Source: Manihot esculenta
Lineage: Eukaryota; Streptophyta; Magnoliopsida; Malpighiales; Euphorbiaceae
Reading direction: 5' to 3'
Assembly: GCF_001659605.2 (NCBI RefSeq)
Contig: NC_035171.2
Coordinates: forward strand, 27,073,825-27,137,824
Length of the DNA stretch: 64,000 nt
In this document: one piece after another, positions 1 to 11,013 of the stretch
Numbering within the stretch: position 1 is the stretch's first letter
How the letters are laid out: each line of letters opens with the position of its first letter
Program-made: the position numbers and the translations under genes
Notes under the pieces: model-generated
Told to the model about the DNA's origin: nothing
Databases searched by the model: none
What the model saw: the letters and a program-made list of their open reading frames with translations, nothing else

Positions 1-1456
1 CCAAACCCAAGAAACTCCTGATCTCCGTCACTGAAGTGGGTCTAGGCCAGTTAGCCACAGCTTCTATCTTCTTGGGGTCTACCTCAATACCATTCTCTGA
101 CACTACATGCCCCAAGAACGAAATGCTCCTCAGCCAGAACTCACACTTAGAGAACTTGGCATACAAGCCATGTTCCCTCAAGGTCTGTAGAACCAACCTC
201 AGATGATGGGCATGCTCCTCTGCATTTCTGGAATACACTAAGATATCATCTATGAAGACAATAACGAAGTGATCCAGGTACTGACTAAACACTCTGTTCA
301 TGAGATCCATGAATGCTGCAGGGGCGTTGGTTAACCCGAACGGCATTACAAGGAATTCAAAATGCCCATATCTGGTCCTGAAAGCTGTCTTTGGCACGTC
401 CTCTTCCCTGATCCTCAACTGATGATACCCGGACCTCAGATCTATTTTGGAGAAACAACCTGCTCCTGCTAGCTGGTCGAATAGATCGTCGATCCTTGGC
501 AATGGGTACTTGTTCTTGGTAGTGACTTTGTTCAACTGCCTGTAGTCGATACAAAGTCTAAGGGATCCATCCTTCTTTCTCACAAACAAAACTGGAGCAC
601 CCCAGGGTGAGGTACTCGGTCGGATGAAGCCCTTGTCTACCAGCTCCTGTAACTGCTCCTTCAACTCTTTCAATTCTGCTGGCGCCATCCTGTAGGGAGG
701 GATAGAGATCGGTCGGGTTCCAGGCATCAGTTCTATCTCGAACTCTATCTCCCTAGCAGGTGGTAAACCTGGCAGCTCGTCTGGGAACACATCTAAGAAC
801 TCTCTAACCACTGGCACCGAGGCGGGCTCTCTAACCTGACTGCTAAGCTCTCTCACATGAGCCAAATACCCCTGACATCCCCTCCTGAGCAACCTACGAG
901 CCTGAAGAGCTGATATCAGACCTCTAGGTGTACCCCTCCTGTCTCCTCTGAAGACAACCTCAGACCCATCCTGACCTCTGAACCTGACTACCTTGTCTCT
1001 GCAGTCCAAGGTAGCACCATGGGTAGATAACCAGTCCATCCCTAGAATGACGTCAAAATCTGTCAAGTCTAGAACCACTAGGTCGGCGGACAAGCATCTT
1101 CCCTCAACAAACACGGGACTACACTGGCAGACTGACTCTGCCACTGATGGGTCACACTTGGGTCCACTGACCCAGAGAGGACACTCTAACCCAGAAGTCA
1201 TCAGACCTAACCTCCCCACGGCTCTCGGAGCAATAAAAGAATGAGATGCACCAGGGTCCATCAAGGCATACACATCTGAACAATCAATGATTAAGTTACC
1301 TGCCACCACGGTGTTAGATGCATCTGCCTCCTGCTGTGTCATTGTGAAGATCCGTGCTGGAGCTGATGGACCTTCACCTCTGAAACCCGCTGAAGAAGAG
1401 GCTGCCCCTCTCCCTCTGCCTCTGCCACTGGCCTGAGTCATGGCTGGAGCTGCTGG
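1..1456 (-). CDS. Ty3/gypsy pol, partial: aspartic protease and reverse transcriptase
   Basis: On the minus strand one open frame runs from just after the gag stop to the left edge (about 485 codons). I checked it codon by codon and found no further stop. In order: a short Gly-Arg-rich linker, an aspartic protease with the active-site motif MDPGASHSF (near 1255), the linker [10 protein letters not shown], then reverse transcriptase with the motifs [17 protein letters not shown] (near 570), [11 protein letters not shown] and the catalytic [10 protein letters not shown] (near 240). The last visible residues, RSFLGL, are the connection before RNase H. It lies in the same frame as gag. The product copies element RNA into DNA inside virus-like particles. 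The reading frame looks well preserved, so the insertion is not ancient. Confidence 0.93.
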
Positions 1457-2908
1457 CTACGCTACACTGCCTGAGGCTGTCTGCTGGGACTGAGCCATTG
1501 GGACTGCTCTTGGACATTCTCGAGCCATATGCCCCTCCTGACCACATCTGAAACAGGCGTTCGTCCCAAACCGACATACTCCCCTGTGTGGCCTACCACA
1601 CTTCGCACAAACTGCATTATCCGCACCAGAGCTTGAGCCACTTCCAAATCCCAGACTGGACTTGACTTTATTCCAGAACTTATTCTTCTTACCCTTGGGT
1701 TTACACCATCTCTTACTGCCTGAAGCTGCTGCACTAAGGGTAGAAGGATCTAATCTTCCCCCACCCGGAGTTTTTGAACCAGAAGATTGTGCCACTGTCT
1801 GCTTAACTGTCCCCTGAATGATGGCACTGGCCTCCATTTTCCTGGCCATATCTACTATGGCATGGAAGCTCTCCCTGTCCACGGACTGAATCAAGGAGGA
1901 ATACCTGGAATGGAGTTTCATAACATACCTCCTTGACCTCTTCGAATCTGTATCCAGACTCTGCCCAGCAAAAGGCAACAGCTCCAAGAATCTGTCGGTG
2001 TACTCCTCTACACTCATATCATCCGTCTGCCTCAACTGTTCAAACTCTATCATCTTCAGCTCCCTTGAACTATCGGGAAAAGCCCAACCTGCAAACTCGT
2101 TTGCAAACTCTTCCCAGGACATGCTGTCCACTCTCGGGTTCACATAATTCTTGAACCACTCTCGTGCCTTCTTGCACTTAAGCGTGAACCCAGCCATCTG
2201 AATGGCTCTACTGTCATCAGCCCCAATCTCCTCTGTGATCACTTTAACCCTTTCAAGATACACAAATGGGTCATCCCCTTTTTCATACTGGGGAGCACCC
2301 AATTTCATGTAGTCAGTCATCTTAACCTTGCTCCCACTGGCTGAGCTAGGTCTAGATGGTTGAGCAACTGGGGCTGCTGGTTCTGTAGGTGGTGGAGGTG
2401 GTGCAACATTTTCTGAGATAGGGTTTACTGGATTTGGATAGTAAGGTGGGGGTGGATACATTGGGTACTGTGAGTATGGTGGGTAGTATGGTGGGTATGG
2501 CATCTGTGTGGGATAAGGAGTGAAGCTAGGGTAATCCGATGTGCCTTCCATCGAATACTCGGGGTTTTGTGAGAAGTATGGGTAGTGGGGTGGCTGAACA
2601 AATCCCGAGGCCTGAGTACCTACTTGGGATTCTCCCATACCTTCTTCCGACATGCTAACTCCCAAACTGCCATCCCTCCTCTGCTCTACGTCCATATCAT
2701 CCCCCACTTCCTCTGACATTCCGCCCTGAACTGTTCCTCTAACTGATCTGCTCCTGCCCAGATCCAAAGACCTTCTAGGGTCTCTTGCTGCTCTATCTCG
2801 GTTAGACCTACTAGACATTGCCCTAGGCAATGCTGGAGGACGGGCGCTCGTGCCCTCATCCTCAGGTGGTACTCCAGTCAATCGTGCAGATCGACGAGTT
2901 CCTCTCAT
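1457..2908 (-). CDS. Ty3/gypsy gag polyprotein with CCHC zinc knuckle
   Basis: This is the structural protein that packages the element's RNA. The frame is open upstream to 2977, but I place the start at the ATG at 2908 (MRGTRRSARLTG), because the 23 codons above it read like leader. That gives about 483 residues. In order: a basic N-terminus, a Pro/Tyr-rich stretch (PPYYPPYSQYP), a retrotransposon gag domain (YLERVKVITEEIG onward), a basic linker, a first cysteine cluster (CAKCGRPHRGVC) and a CCHC knuckle CFRCGQEGHMAREC near the C-terminus. It ends at an amber TAG (1457-1459). Codons in the same frame beyond the stop continue directly into pol, so the stop may be a C-to-T change of a CAG or a natural readthrough site. 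Confidence 0.93.
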   Translation of the reverse strand: MRGTRRSARLTGVPPEDEGTSARPPALPRAMSSRSNRDRAARDPRRSLDLGRSRSVRGTVQGGMSEEVGDDMDVEQRRDGSLGVSMSEEGMGESQVGTQASGFVQPPHYPYFSQNPEYSMEGTSDYPSFTPYPTQMPYPPYYPPYSQYPMYPPPPYYPNPVNPISENVAPPPPPTEPAAPVAQPSRPSSASGSKVKMTDYMKLGAPQYEKGDDPFVYLERVKVITEEIGADDSRAIQMAGFTLKCKKAREWFKNYVNPRVDSMSWEEFANEFAGWAFPDSSRELKMIEFEQLRQTDDMSVEEYTDRFLELLPFAGQSLDTDSKRSRRYVMKLHSRYSSLIQSVDRESFHAIVDMARKMEASAIIQGTVKQTVAQSSGSKTPGGGRLDPSTLSAAASGSKRWCKPKGKKNKFWNKVKSSLGFGSGSSSGADNAVCAKCGRPHRGVCRFGTNACFRCGQEGHMARECPRAVPMAQSQQTASGSVA

Positions 2909-3167
2909 CCTGTTTTCTGAAAAACAGTACACAGCACAAGCAAACATTAGCATCATATGGTTCATGTGGGCACACATGAACCCGCATCACATACGTATCA
3001 TATCATAGCATATCATCAATGCACATGCATATCATCATGGCATTTCACATCATCATACAAGACAGGACTCCACATCCTATCCTAGTGGACATGATCTTTC
3101 CTATTGTGCTTGACCTTCTATAACATCTATGAGCCCGACACTCTAGGTCCGACCATATGAACCTAGG

Positions 3168-3179
3168 GCTCTGATACCA
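3168..3179 (-). other. tRNA-iMet primer-binding site
   Basis: On the minus strand this reads TGGTATCAGAGC, complementary to the 3' end of initiator methionine tRNA and the common primer site of plant LTR retrotransposons. It lies three bases internal to the LTR edge at 3183, which fixes the orientation of the element and identifies 3183-5450 as its 5' LTR. Confidence 0.95.
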
Positions 3180-3802
3180 TTCTGTAACGACCCGAAAATC
3201 GGACCGCTACCGGCGCTAGGATCCGGGTCGACTTAAGGCCGCCGGGACCCGTAGCAAGCCTAACATGCATCCTGTGAACCTGTTTAATCCCATACATGAT
3301 CAACAATATACATAAAAATTAAAACTTTTCTTTCCGTATACATCAACCAAACTCAACCTGTGCGTAAACATTAACATAACATTGATCCCTCTATGGGATC
3401 TCATCAGTGTCCCCAATGGGTGACATAACATATGCTGAGTTGGTTACATAAACATCATAAAAATCTCTAAGATCATGTATTAAAAGGGATACAACAATCT
3501 ATGGTCAAGCACACCACTAACATCCATATACATCATCTCACTACATAACTATACTGATTAAGACTTTACATTACAATATGATCATGTCCATTGCTAGATA
3601 TTACATAAACCTAACTTCTTTACTCTATCCGGACTCCTGCTCTATACTGTACCTGCAAGCCTGGGGGTAAAGGGAGAGGGGTGAGCTAAAAGCCCAGTGA
3701 GAAGAACTATAAAACATTTTAATACTATGCTCCAATGAAATGCATCATAACACAGACAATTCACGTAAGGGTTGAGTGAACTTGTCACCAATTAGTCCAA
3801 GT

Positions 3803-3990
3803 TAACTCTGTGCCAGGCCGTAGCATGGGGTCCTGGTCTTCCTGTCATACATACATTACTTACCATTATCCCAGGGCCTCCTCTGGGCTCCTGGTCTTCG
3901 AGTTCCACTATCGTGCCAGGCCGTAGAATGGGGTCCTGGTCTTTCCTTACTCTGTGCCAGGCCGTAGAATGGGGTCCTGGTCTTCCTATC
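3803..3990. repeat. tandem GTGCCAGGCCGTAG repeats inside the LTR
   Basis: Three copies of a roughly 36-base unit (GTGCCAGGCCGTAG, then ATGGGGTCCTGGTC) occur near 3811, 3914 and 3955, with a partial fourth (GGGCTCCTGGTC) near 3885. Two differ by only one or two bases. Such arrays in LTRs can act as enhancer-like or structured leader sequence; here the function is unknown. Confidence 0.85.
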
Positions 3991-4344
3991 TTGGACTAAT
4001 TGGGTCATCCAACATTCACCCACATCAACAACAATCAATGCAATGCAGCATATTCGTGAACACTAATGCAATCATCCTATCGCATAATCATGATGCATGA
4101 AACATGATAAAACATTTAGTTTAAAAGATTAAGTTTAGTTCCACTCACCTCTGGCTGACTCTGACAACACCGAAGCAGCTGAACTCACTGCTGGGGTCCT
4201 CGGTTCCTCGGGTCCGAACCTACACAGGTGGACTCAAATGAGGGACCAAACATACTAGAACATATCTCTAAACTACTCCCCAAAAACCCCCTAAAACAAC
4301 ATGAAACAACCATACAAAATCATGCAAAGGAGGCCTGGACAGGG

Positions 4345-5275
4345 CACTTTCGGCGGCAGGTTCGGCGGCCGAAAGTCCCTTCAGAGCCGAAAGTCAGGCA
4401 GGTTCGGCGGCACCTTCGGCGGCCGAAACTCCCAGATAGAGACGAAACTCATGCATGTTCGGCGGCACTTTCGGCGGCCGAAACTCCCAGACAGAGACGA
4501 AAGTCTCCTTTCGGGGGCAAGCTTCGGCAGCCGAAAGGCTGCTTCCCCAGCCACGTTCGGCGGCCGAAAGTTCCTTCGGCTGCCGAACCTGGTTTCTGCC
4601 AAAGGGCAGAAACTTGGCTCCCAATGCACATTTCGCCTCCAAACTTATCAAACATGCATCAAACCTATTCTACAACACACAAACGCAAGCATACATGTTC
4701 CTAGGGGTCTCAAACCATCATAAACCCCATCTACAACACATCAAGCATCCACATTGTTCAAGAACACACATTTATACCCATAAACATAACCATAACCTAA
4801 ACATGCATTCTAACCCATAGATCTTGCATAAAACTTATTCAAAACATAAAACGAGCTTAAGATCGGCTCTTACCTCTTGAAGATCGAGAGAGAGACGATC
4901 CAAAAACTCGGAGTTGGGAGAGATTTGGTTCTTGAACCTCCAAGCTCCAAAACTTTGCTCAAAAGCTTAAATCTTCAAAACCAAGTTAAAACAAGTGAAA
5001 ATCTTGAAAGATTTAGAGGAAGAACATCAAAAATGGGTGAGGGACGGCGGAGAGCTCACCTTGGCCGAAAATGGGGAAAAGCTCGCCCGTTTTCGGCTAA
5101 GGGATCCTTTTATAGTGGCTGGCCAGACCACGTTCGGGGGCCGAATGTGCCTCCGCATGCATGCCATGTTCGGCGGCCGAACTTGAGGTTCGGCGGCCGA
5201 ACCTGGACTTCCCTCACTTATGCTTTCGGGGGCCTAAAGCACACCCGCAACGCATGCATGTTCGGCGGCTGAACC
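4345..5275. repeat. cluster of TTCGGCGGCCGAA palindromes inside the LTR
   Basis: Self-complementary or near-self-complementary blocks of the type TTCGGCGGCCGAA recur at least eight times, in two groups (4345-4595 and 5130-5275), separated by ordinary AT-rich LTR sequence. In the first group a unit of about 60 bases ending CCGAAACTCCCAGA is itself duplicated. The blocks could fold as hairpins in RNA or offer paired binding sites; neither is shown by the sequence alone. Confidence 0.85.
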
Positions 5276-5450
5276 TGAGTTTTCCTCCAATGCTATTTTC
5301 ATGCAAAAACTCATTTTCTTCCATGCTTAAAACATAAAACACATTAAAACATTATATAAAAACATGGTTTTACCCTACTAGAGGCTTCCGACATCCGAGA
5401 TTCCACCGGACGGTAGGAATTCCGATACCGGAGTCTAGCCGGGTATTACA

Positions 5451-8400
5451 GAGGCAATTACAACGGACATCCTTCTAAAGTTGTAAATTCTAGCAATCAT
5501 CATAATATTGTGGAAGAAAGGAGAGATAGTAAGGGAAAGGTAGTCATCAATACAATAGATAAAGGAGGCAAAACCAATCCTTATCAGAAACCAACCGGAG
5601 ACATATGTTATTGCTACAGGCAACCTGGACATCAATCAAATAATTGTTCAAAACGCAGAGGACTTAATAATAATCATCGACAGGTTAATGTGGTTAAGGA
5701 GGTGATTGAATCTATGGAGGAAGTGGACAAAGATGATAGGTCTATTGCTAGTTCTGAAGATGGGGAGGTCACCTATGTGGTGAATAAAATTTTATACTAA
5801 TGAAACAGGAGGATGAGATGCAAAGGAGGAAGATTTTCTAGGAAAAGTGTTGAGTGGGAGAAGCGATTTGCAAGCCAATTATAGATAGTTACAGTTGTGA
5901 GAATCTGATAGCTAAGCAATTGGTAGAAAAACTGCAGTTGCCTACACAACCTCACCCTTCGCCTTACAAAGTTGGATGAATTAAGGAGGGTCCGACAATT
6001 GAAGTCAATAGAATCTGCAACGTGCCTATTTTGATCGGTAAGTCTTACACTAAATCTGTTAATTATAATATTGTGGATATGGATTGTTGTGGAATTTTGC
6101 TAAGTTATCCTTGGCAGTTTAATGTTGATGCTTTACCTAAAGGGAAGGAGAATTTGTAGATGTTTATATGGAATTGGAAGAAGATTACTATTTTGCTTTA
6201 TGGTTCTGCGAAATATTCTAAAGTGGAAGGGAAAACGATTGTTGCTGTCTCTATGAGAGTGCAAAGGCTATCCGATATAGTTGAGAAATCTAAAGGCATA
6301 CTGGCTTTATTGGTGAAAGCAAAAGGTGAAGTGAAAAATATACCATCTTTACCACTACCTGTCAAAGAGCTATTGGAGGAGTTTCCTAGGGTAGTGGAGG
6401 AGTCTTCAAAGCTTTCACCTTGGCGGGATATTCAAAATCGGATTGATCTCATTCCTGGATCTAAATTACCGAATCTACCTCATTACAAGATGAGCCCAAA
6501 GGAGAGTGAAATCTTTTAAGAACAGGTTGAAGAGTTATTGAAGAAGGGGCACATTTGGGAGAGCATTAGCCCTTGTAGAGTCCCTATCTTATTAGTTCCA
6601 AAGAAAGATGGAACTTGGAGAATATACATGGATAGCAAAGCCATCAATAAGATTATGGTTCAGTATTGATTTCTTATTCCTCACCTAAATGACATGCTGG
6701 ATTAATTATTAGGGTCTAAAGTCTTTTCTAAGATCAAAATTAAATGTGGCTACCACCAAGTTTGAATTAAGGAGGCAGATGAATGGAAGACAGCCTTTAA
6801 AACTAAGGAAAGTTTGTATGAGTGACTGGTTATGTCATTTGGTTTGAGGAATGCACCTAGCATGTTCATATGACTTATGAATAAGGTTTTGCGCTCTTTC
6901 TTATGCAAATTCGTGGTTGTTTATTTTGATGATGTCTTGATTTTTAGTCGCAATGAAAAAGAACATTTACAACACCTCCGTCAAGTCATGACAGCCTTGT
7001 AAGAAAATGAGCTAGTTATTAATTTAAAAAAATGCATTTATATGATGGAGTGCGTTCTGTTTCTTAGATTTGTTGTTAGTGCAGAAGAGATACATGTTGA
7101 CAAGAAGAAGGTAGAAGCAATACGAAACTAGCCAATTCCCAAAAATATTTCAAAAGTTCGCAGCTTTCATGGACTTGCTACTTTCTATCGGCGGTTTATT
7201 AGAAATTTCAGCAGCATCGTTGCCCTTATCACGGATTGTTTAAAGAAAGAGAGAGTGCATAAATTTACTTGGACTGAAACTGCCAACAAAAGCTTTAAAA
7301 AGATTAAGGATAAGCTTACTTATGCCCCTATTCTTGCTCTACCTGATTTTGATAAACTATTTGAGATTGAATGTAATGCTTGTGGAGTTGGGATTAGTAG
7401 TGTGTTATCGCAGTCTAGTAGACTTATTGCCTTCTTTAGTGAAAAATTGAAGGATGCAAGGAAAAAATGGTCTACTTATAAGCAGAAATTGTATGCAGTG
7501 TTCCGGGCTTTTAAGACTTGGGAACAATATCTGATGGGGCGGAAGTTCATTATTCATACAGATTATCAATCTTTGATTCACTTTAAGACTAAAAAACATG
7601 TGAATAAGATGCATGTTCAAATGGATAGCTTATTTTGGAGCTTTTCATTATATCATAAAATATAAGGCTGACTATAGTAACAAGGTAGCAGACGCTTTAA
7701 GTAAGAGGGCCACTTTATTGATTACAGTTAGTCAGGAGGTCGTGGGTTTTAAATTTCTAAAGAATTTATATGTTGCAAATGATGATATTGCTGATATATG
7801 GGCAAAGATCCAGGCTCACCAGCCTACTAATGGGTTTTGATACGTGCTGAATTTCTTTTTAAGGAGAACATGTTATGCATTCCTCATTCTTCTCTGGGGG
7901 AAAAATTGAATCAAGAAATCCATAGAGGAGATTTGAGTAGTCATTTGAGGCGTGATAAGACTATTGCTGGTTTGGAGGAGCATTTTTATTGGCCACAATT
8001 GAAAAATAATACAGGTCGGATGGTCCAGAAGTGCCCAGTTTATCAAACTCAGAAGGGTCATTCGCAGAATATGGGCTTATACACTTTATTACCTATTCCA
8101 GAATATCGTTGGGAGAACTTGTCTATAGATTTTGTTCTTAGTCTTCCATATACTCAACGTGGATCTAATTCCATTTTTGTTGTCATTGACAAGTGCTCCA
8201 AAATGACATTTTTCATTCTTTGCAAGAAACTAATGATACTTCTCATATTGCAAAACTGTTTTTTCAGGAGGTTGTTCGTTTATATGGCATTCTTAAGACC
8301 ATTACTTTTGACAAAGATGTGAAGTTTCTAACTCACTTTTGGGTGACTTTATGGAAGCGTTTTGGGATTGAACTACAATACAGTAGTGCTGCTCATTCTC

Positions 8401-9372
8401 AAATGGATTGCCAAACTGAAGTGGTGAACTGCATTCTTAGCAATCTTCTATGTTGCATCTGCAGTGATAAGAAAATTGCTTGGGATCTTGCTTTTATCCA
8501 AACAAAATTTACTTACAACAGTTCTGTGCATAGCTCTACAAAGATATTACTCTTTGCAGTTGTGTACAGGAAAATTCCAACACATACAGTTGATCTTATT
8601 ATCCTTCCTACAGGTTTTCATAATAGTATTACAGTAAAAAACTTAACAAATTAGCATGTAGACGTTTTCAAACGGGTACAACAATGTCTTACGAAAGCCA
8701 ATGACAAGTATAAAACTGCAGCTGATAAACATAGGCATTTTAAGTTCTTCAATGTCAGTGATCAAGTTATGGCGTATTTGTACAAGGAACCTAGTGGAGG
8801 ATAGAAAAAGCTTGACCCAAGGAAGATTAGTCCTTTTCGGATTATTAAGAAGATCAATGATAATATCTATATTCTTGACCTCCTAGATTATATGAAAATT
8901 TTCAAGATATTTAACGTGGTAGATCTGTTTCAGTACTACCCTGCTGATGACAACTCGAGGTCAAGTTCTTTACAAGTGGAAGAGAATGATGCGGAGCAAT
9001 CAGTCTTAGATTTTATGAAAACTTAGATCGAGTTTAACTTCTACTACCGACGTCCGTTTGAGACCCACAATAACTTTTTAGAAGGAAAATTTCGGGATGA
9101 ACGATTTTCTAAAAAGTGACAAGGATCATAGACTGGTCACAAAATTCGAGATCTAAATTTTATCGTTTAAGAGATTAATTTTATATTTTAATTATATTTT
9201 AAACTTTTTTCATTATTTTTCATATTAGGGCTTTATTTATTATAAATAGCTCTTTTCTTGACTATTTGAAATATTTTTCAATTTTAGAGAATTCAATAAA
9301 AAATTTTGACTTTTAACCTTTTGTTTTGAAATTTTATTTTAATCAAATGATATTGGTTAAAACTCTTGACAG
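5451..9372 (+). pseudogene. older, decayed Ty3/gypsy element (gag end, pol, 3' LTR)
   Basis: Translated in all plus frames, the region gives pieces of one gypsy polyprotein in the correct order with many stops and shifts. These are a gag knuckle (CYCYRQPGHQSNNC, about 5605), a protease region (DSYSCENLIAKQLVEKLQLP, about 5885), reverse transcriptase ([17 protein letters not shown] about 6605; [11 protein letters not shown] about 6930), RNase H (7255-7700), the integrase zinc domain (HRGDLSSHLRR to CPVYQTQKG, 7920-8060), the integrase core (8100-8440) and a C-terminal tail to about 8960. Its 5' part is displaced to the left by the minus-strand gypsy inserted at 5450/5451. It is not functional. 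Confidence 0.9.
8987..9372 (+). repeat. 3' LTR of the decayed gypsy element (right edge approximate)
   Basis: It starts TGATGCGGAGCA after a purine-rich GGAAGAGAA, as expected after a polypurine tract. It contains a TATA-like TTATTATAAATAGC at about 9237. The same family recurs at 63732-64000. The end near 9372 is a guess because no clear CA terminus or second copy is visible. Confidence 0.7.
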
Positions 9373-10208
9373 AATCTAAACGGTTCTATTTTTTTTTTTT
9401 AGAGTTAGAAATATAATTAAATTAATAATTCTTAGTAGTTTTAATATGAATGAGTAAATTTCAAATGAAAGTCATATTCCAACTCAAGTTTGAAGAAGTT
9501 AACCCATTCATTTTAGAAATAGTTTAGTTAATTTTTGTAAAAATCAAAATTAGCTTGTAATTAAATTAATAATTATAAGTAATAGTTTTAAAAAGAAATG
9601 GAAGTTCAAATAAATATAAATTATGATTAAGGTCTTCTCCTTCAACTTAAGTATGAAAAATCGACTTCTATACATATATATAAAAAAAAAAAGTTAGTTA
9701 ATTATTTAAGATAAATTATTTTTTAAATTTAAGCGTAGATGGATTGATCCATTAACAGAATAAAATCTTCAACTATCATAATTGCATTGTAATTAAATAA
9801 ATAAATACAAATTTAAAACTCCAGAAAAAATTTTAAATTATGTTATTTATTTTATTAAAAATTGTATAAAATAAACGTAAATTTGACAACTATTTGTGAT
9901 TTACATAAATTTAGACATATTGTTAAATTCCAGCGTTACATTAATTAATATTTGGTTTTTTAGCATTCTTTTAAAAAAATATTAAAATTTATTATTTTAA
10001 TTTTGAAAGGTATATATTTGAAATATAGAAAAATATAAAAATGTTAAGATTTTTTTCTATGTCTTCTATTAGAAATAAATTAAATAACATAGATTATCCA
10101 ATTTTTAAAAGATTAATTTATGTTCCTTTTTTCTTATGATTAATTTGTTTCATATTAATTCATTTGTATTTTTTTTTATCTTAATTAATGATTGTTTTGT
10201 AGAGATAA
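9373..10208. other. AT-rich intergenic stretch, nothing recognised
   Basis: Very AT-rich sequence with homopolymer runs, for example T10 at 9389-9398 and A10 near 9682. No coding similarity, terminal repeat or RNA gene was recognised. It may include the eroded 5' end of the Helitron that follows. Confidence 0.6.
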
Positions 10209-10961
10209 ATGTTATTAGCTACTCCATCTAGCAAACTCAATATCAATTTAGTGAATATTAATGTTGAAAGTGAAAATATATCATATAAATCTCAAATCTT
10301 TAAGGCTGATAAAATAAACAATAGAAAGCGTCGATTTGTTAATCTATTTTTTTCACTCGGCATTTATGCATTTGATTCTGTTGATGATGATTTGTATGAT
10401 ATATTATCTATTATGATCCTCTAATGATGGATGTTTATTCAAAAAAATCACATCATCATTCTCCTATCATTGAGAATTCGTTCGATGATGTATCAAATAA
10501 AGTTTGCATTTGCTTGAACACCTTGGATGCACATCAAAGAGAAACAAGTGCATTTTTTTTTTCTTTTTCATGCCTTCATGTTTATTTTCCTTTAATTTAT
10601 ACTTTTTTTCTTCTCTCCAAGGTTATTCTTTTGGATGACTTAATCTTGAAAGTCCATAATATACATGTGAACATTGTGGAGCTTTATTTTGGGAGGCTGA
10701 GTGTTCAAAGAGTAGTACTAGGAATAGAAAATTGATTCATCCTTTGTGTTGTAAGAATATAAGGATTAAGTATTACCATTACTCAAAAAACTCCTCATAT
10801 TTAGCTTATCTTTTGAATCCTGAATTTGGACCCATTAGCTCAAAATTCAAAGAGAATATACGACCTTATAATTCATTGTTTTCTTTTACTCTATGGGTGG
10901 AAAATTTGATATTAATATTAATAAAAGTAATGGTCATTATGTTTTTAAGATAAATGGCTAA

Positions 10962-11013
10962 GTCTACCATGCTATTGGCTCTTTATTGTCTACCATGCTA
11001 TTGGCTCTTTATT
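10962..11013 (+). repeat. 26-bp perfect tandem duplication in the Helitron Rep frame
   Basis: The 26-base unit beginning GTCTACCATGCTATTGG occurs twice back to back (10962-10987 and 10988-11013). Because 26 is not a multiple of three, the duplication shifts the frame inside the conserved HAIGSLL block and would by itself inactivate the Rep protein. Confidence 0.92.

Larger units (their letters stand above)
1..5450 (-). mobile_element. Ty3/gypsy LTR retrotransposon, 5' part (runs off the left edge)
   Basis: Read on the minus strand, the order is a 2268-bp LTR (3183-5450), a tRNA-iMet primer-binding site (3168-3179), gag (ending 1457) and pol (aspartic protease, then reverse transcriptase, to base 1). 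RNase H, integrase, the polypurine tract and the 3' LTR lie outside the window. The LTR begins TGTAATACCCGG and ends GGGTCGTTACA on the minus strand, so it has TG...CA ends. Base 5451 onward is the interior of another gypsy element on the opposite strand, so this is a nested insertion; GAGGC at 5451-5455 should be one copy of the target duplication. Gag and pol share one frame, broken only by a single amber codon. The sub-lineage cannot be fixed without the 3' end. Confidence 0.93.
3183..5450 (-). repeat. 5' LTR of the Ty3/gypsy element (2268 bp)
   Basis: The boundaries are set by the TG/CA ends, by the primer-binding site next to 3183, and by the abrupt switch at 5451 to the interior of another retroelement. 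It is unusually long and internally structured. Around 3803-3990 there are three near-identical copies of a unit containing GTGCCAGGCCGTAG and GGGGTCCTGGTC. At 4345-4595 and 5130-5275 there is a cluster of short GC-rich palindromes of the type TTTCGGCGGCCGAAA. There is no long protein frame. The promoter and polyadenylation signal must lie here, but I could not place them. Confidence 0.92.

Noticed and set aside
4228..5272. Several overlapping frames on both strands in the gypsy LTR
   Set aside because: They are translations of the GC palindromes in a non-coding LTR; overlap on both strands is a composition effect.
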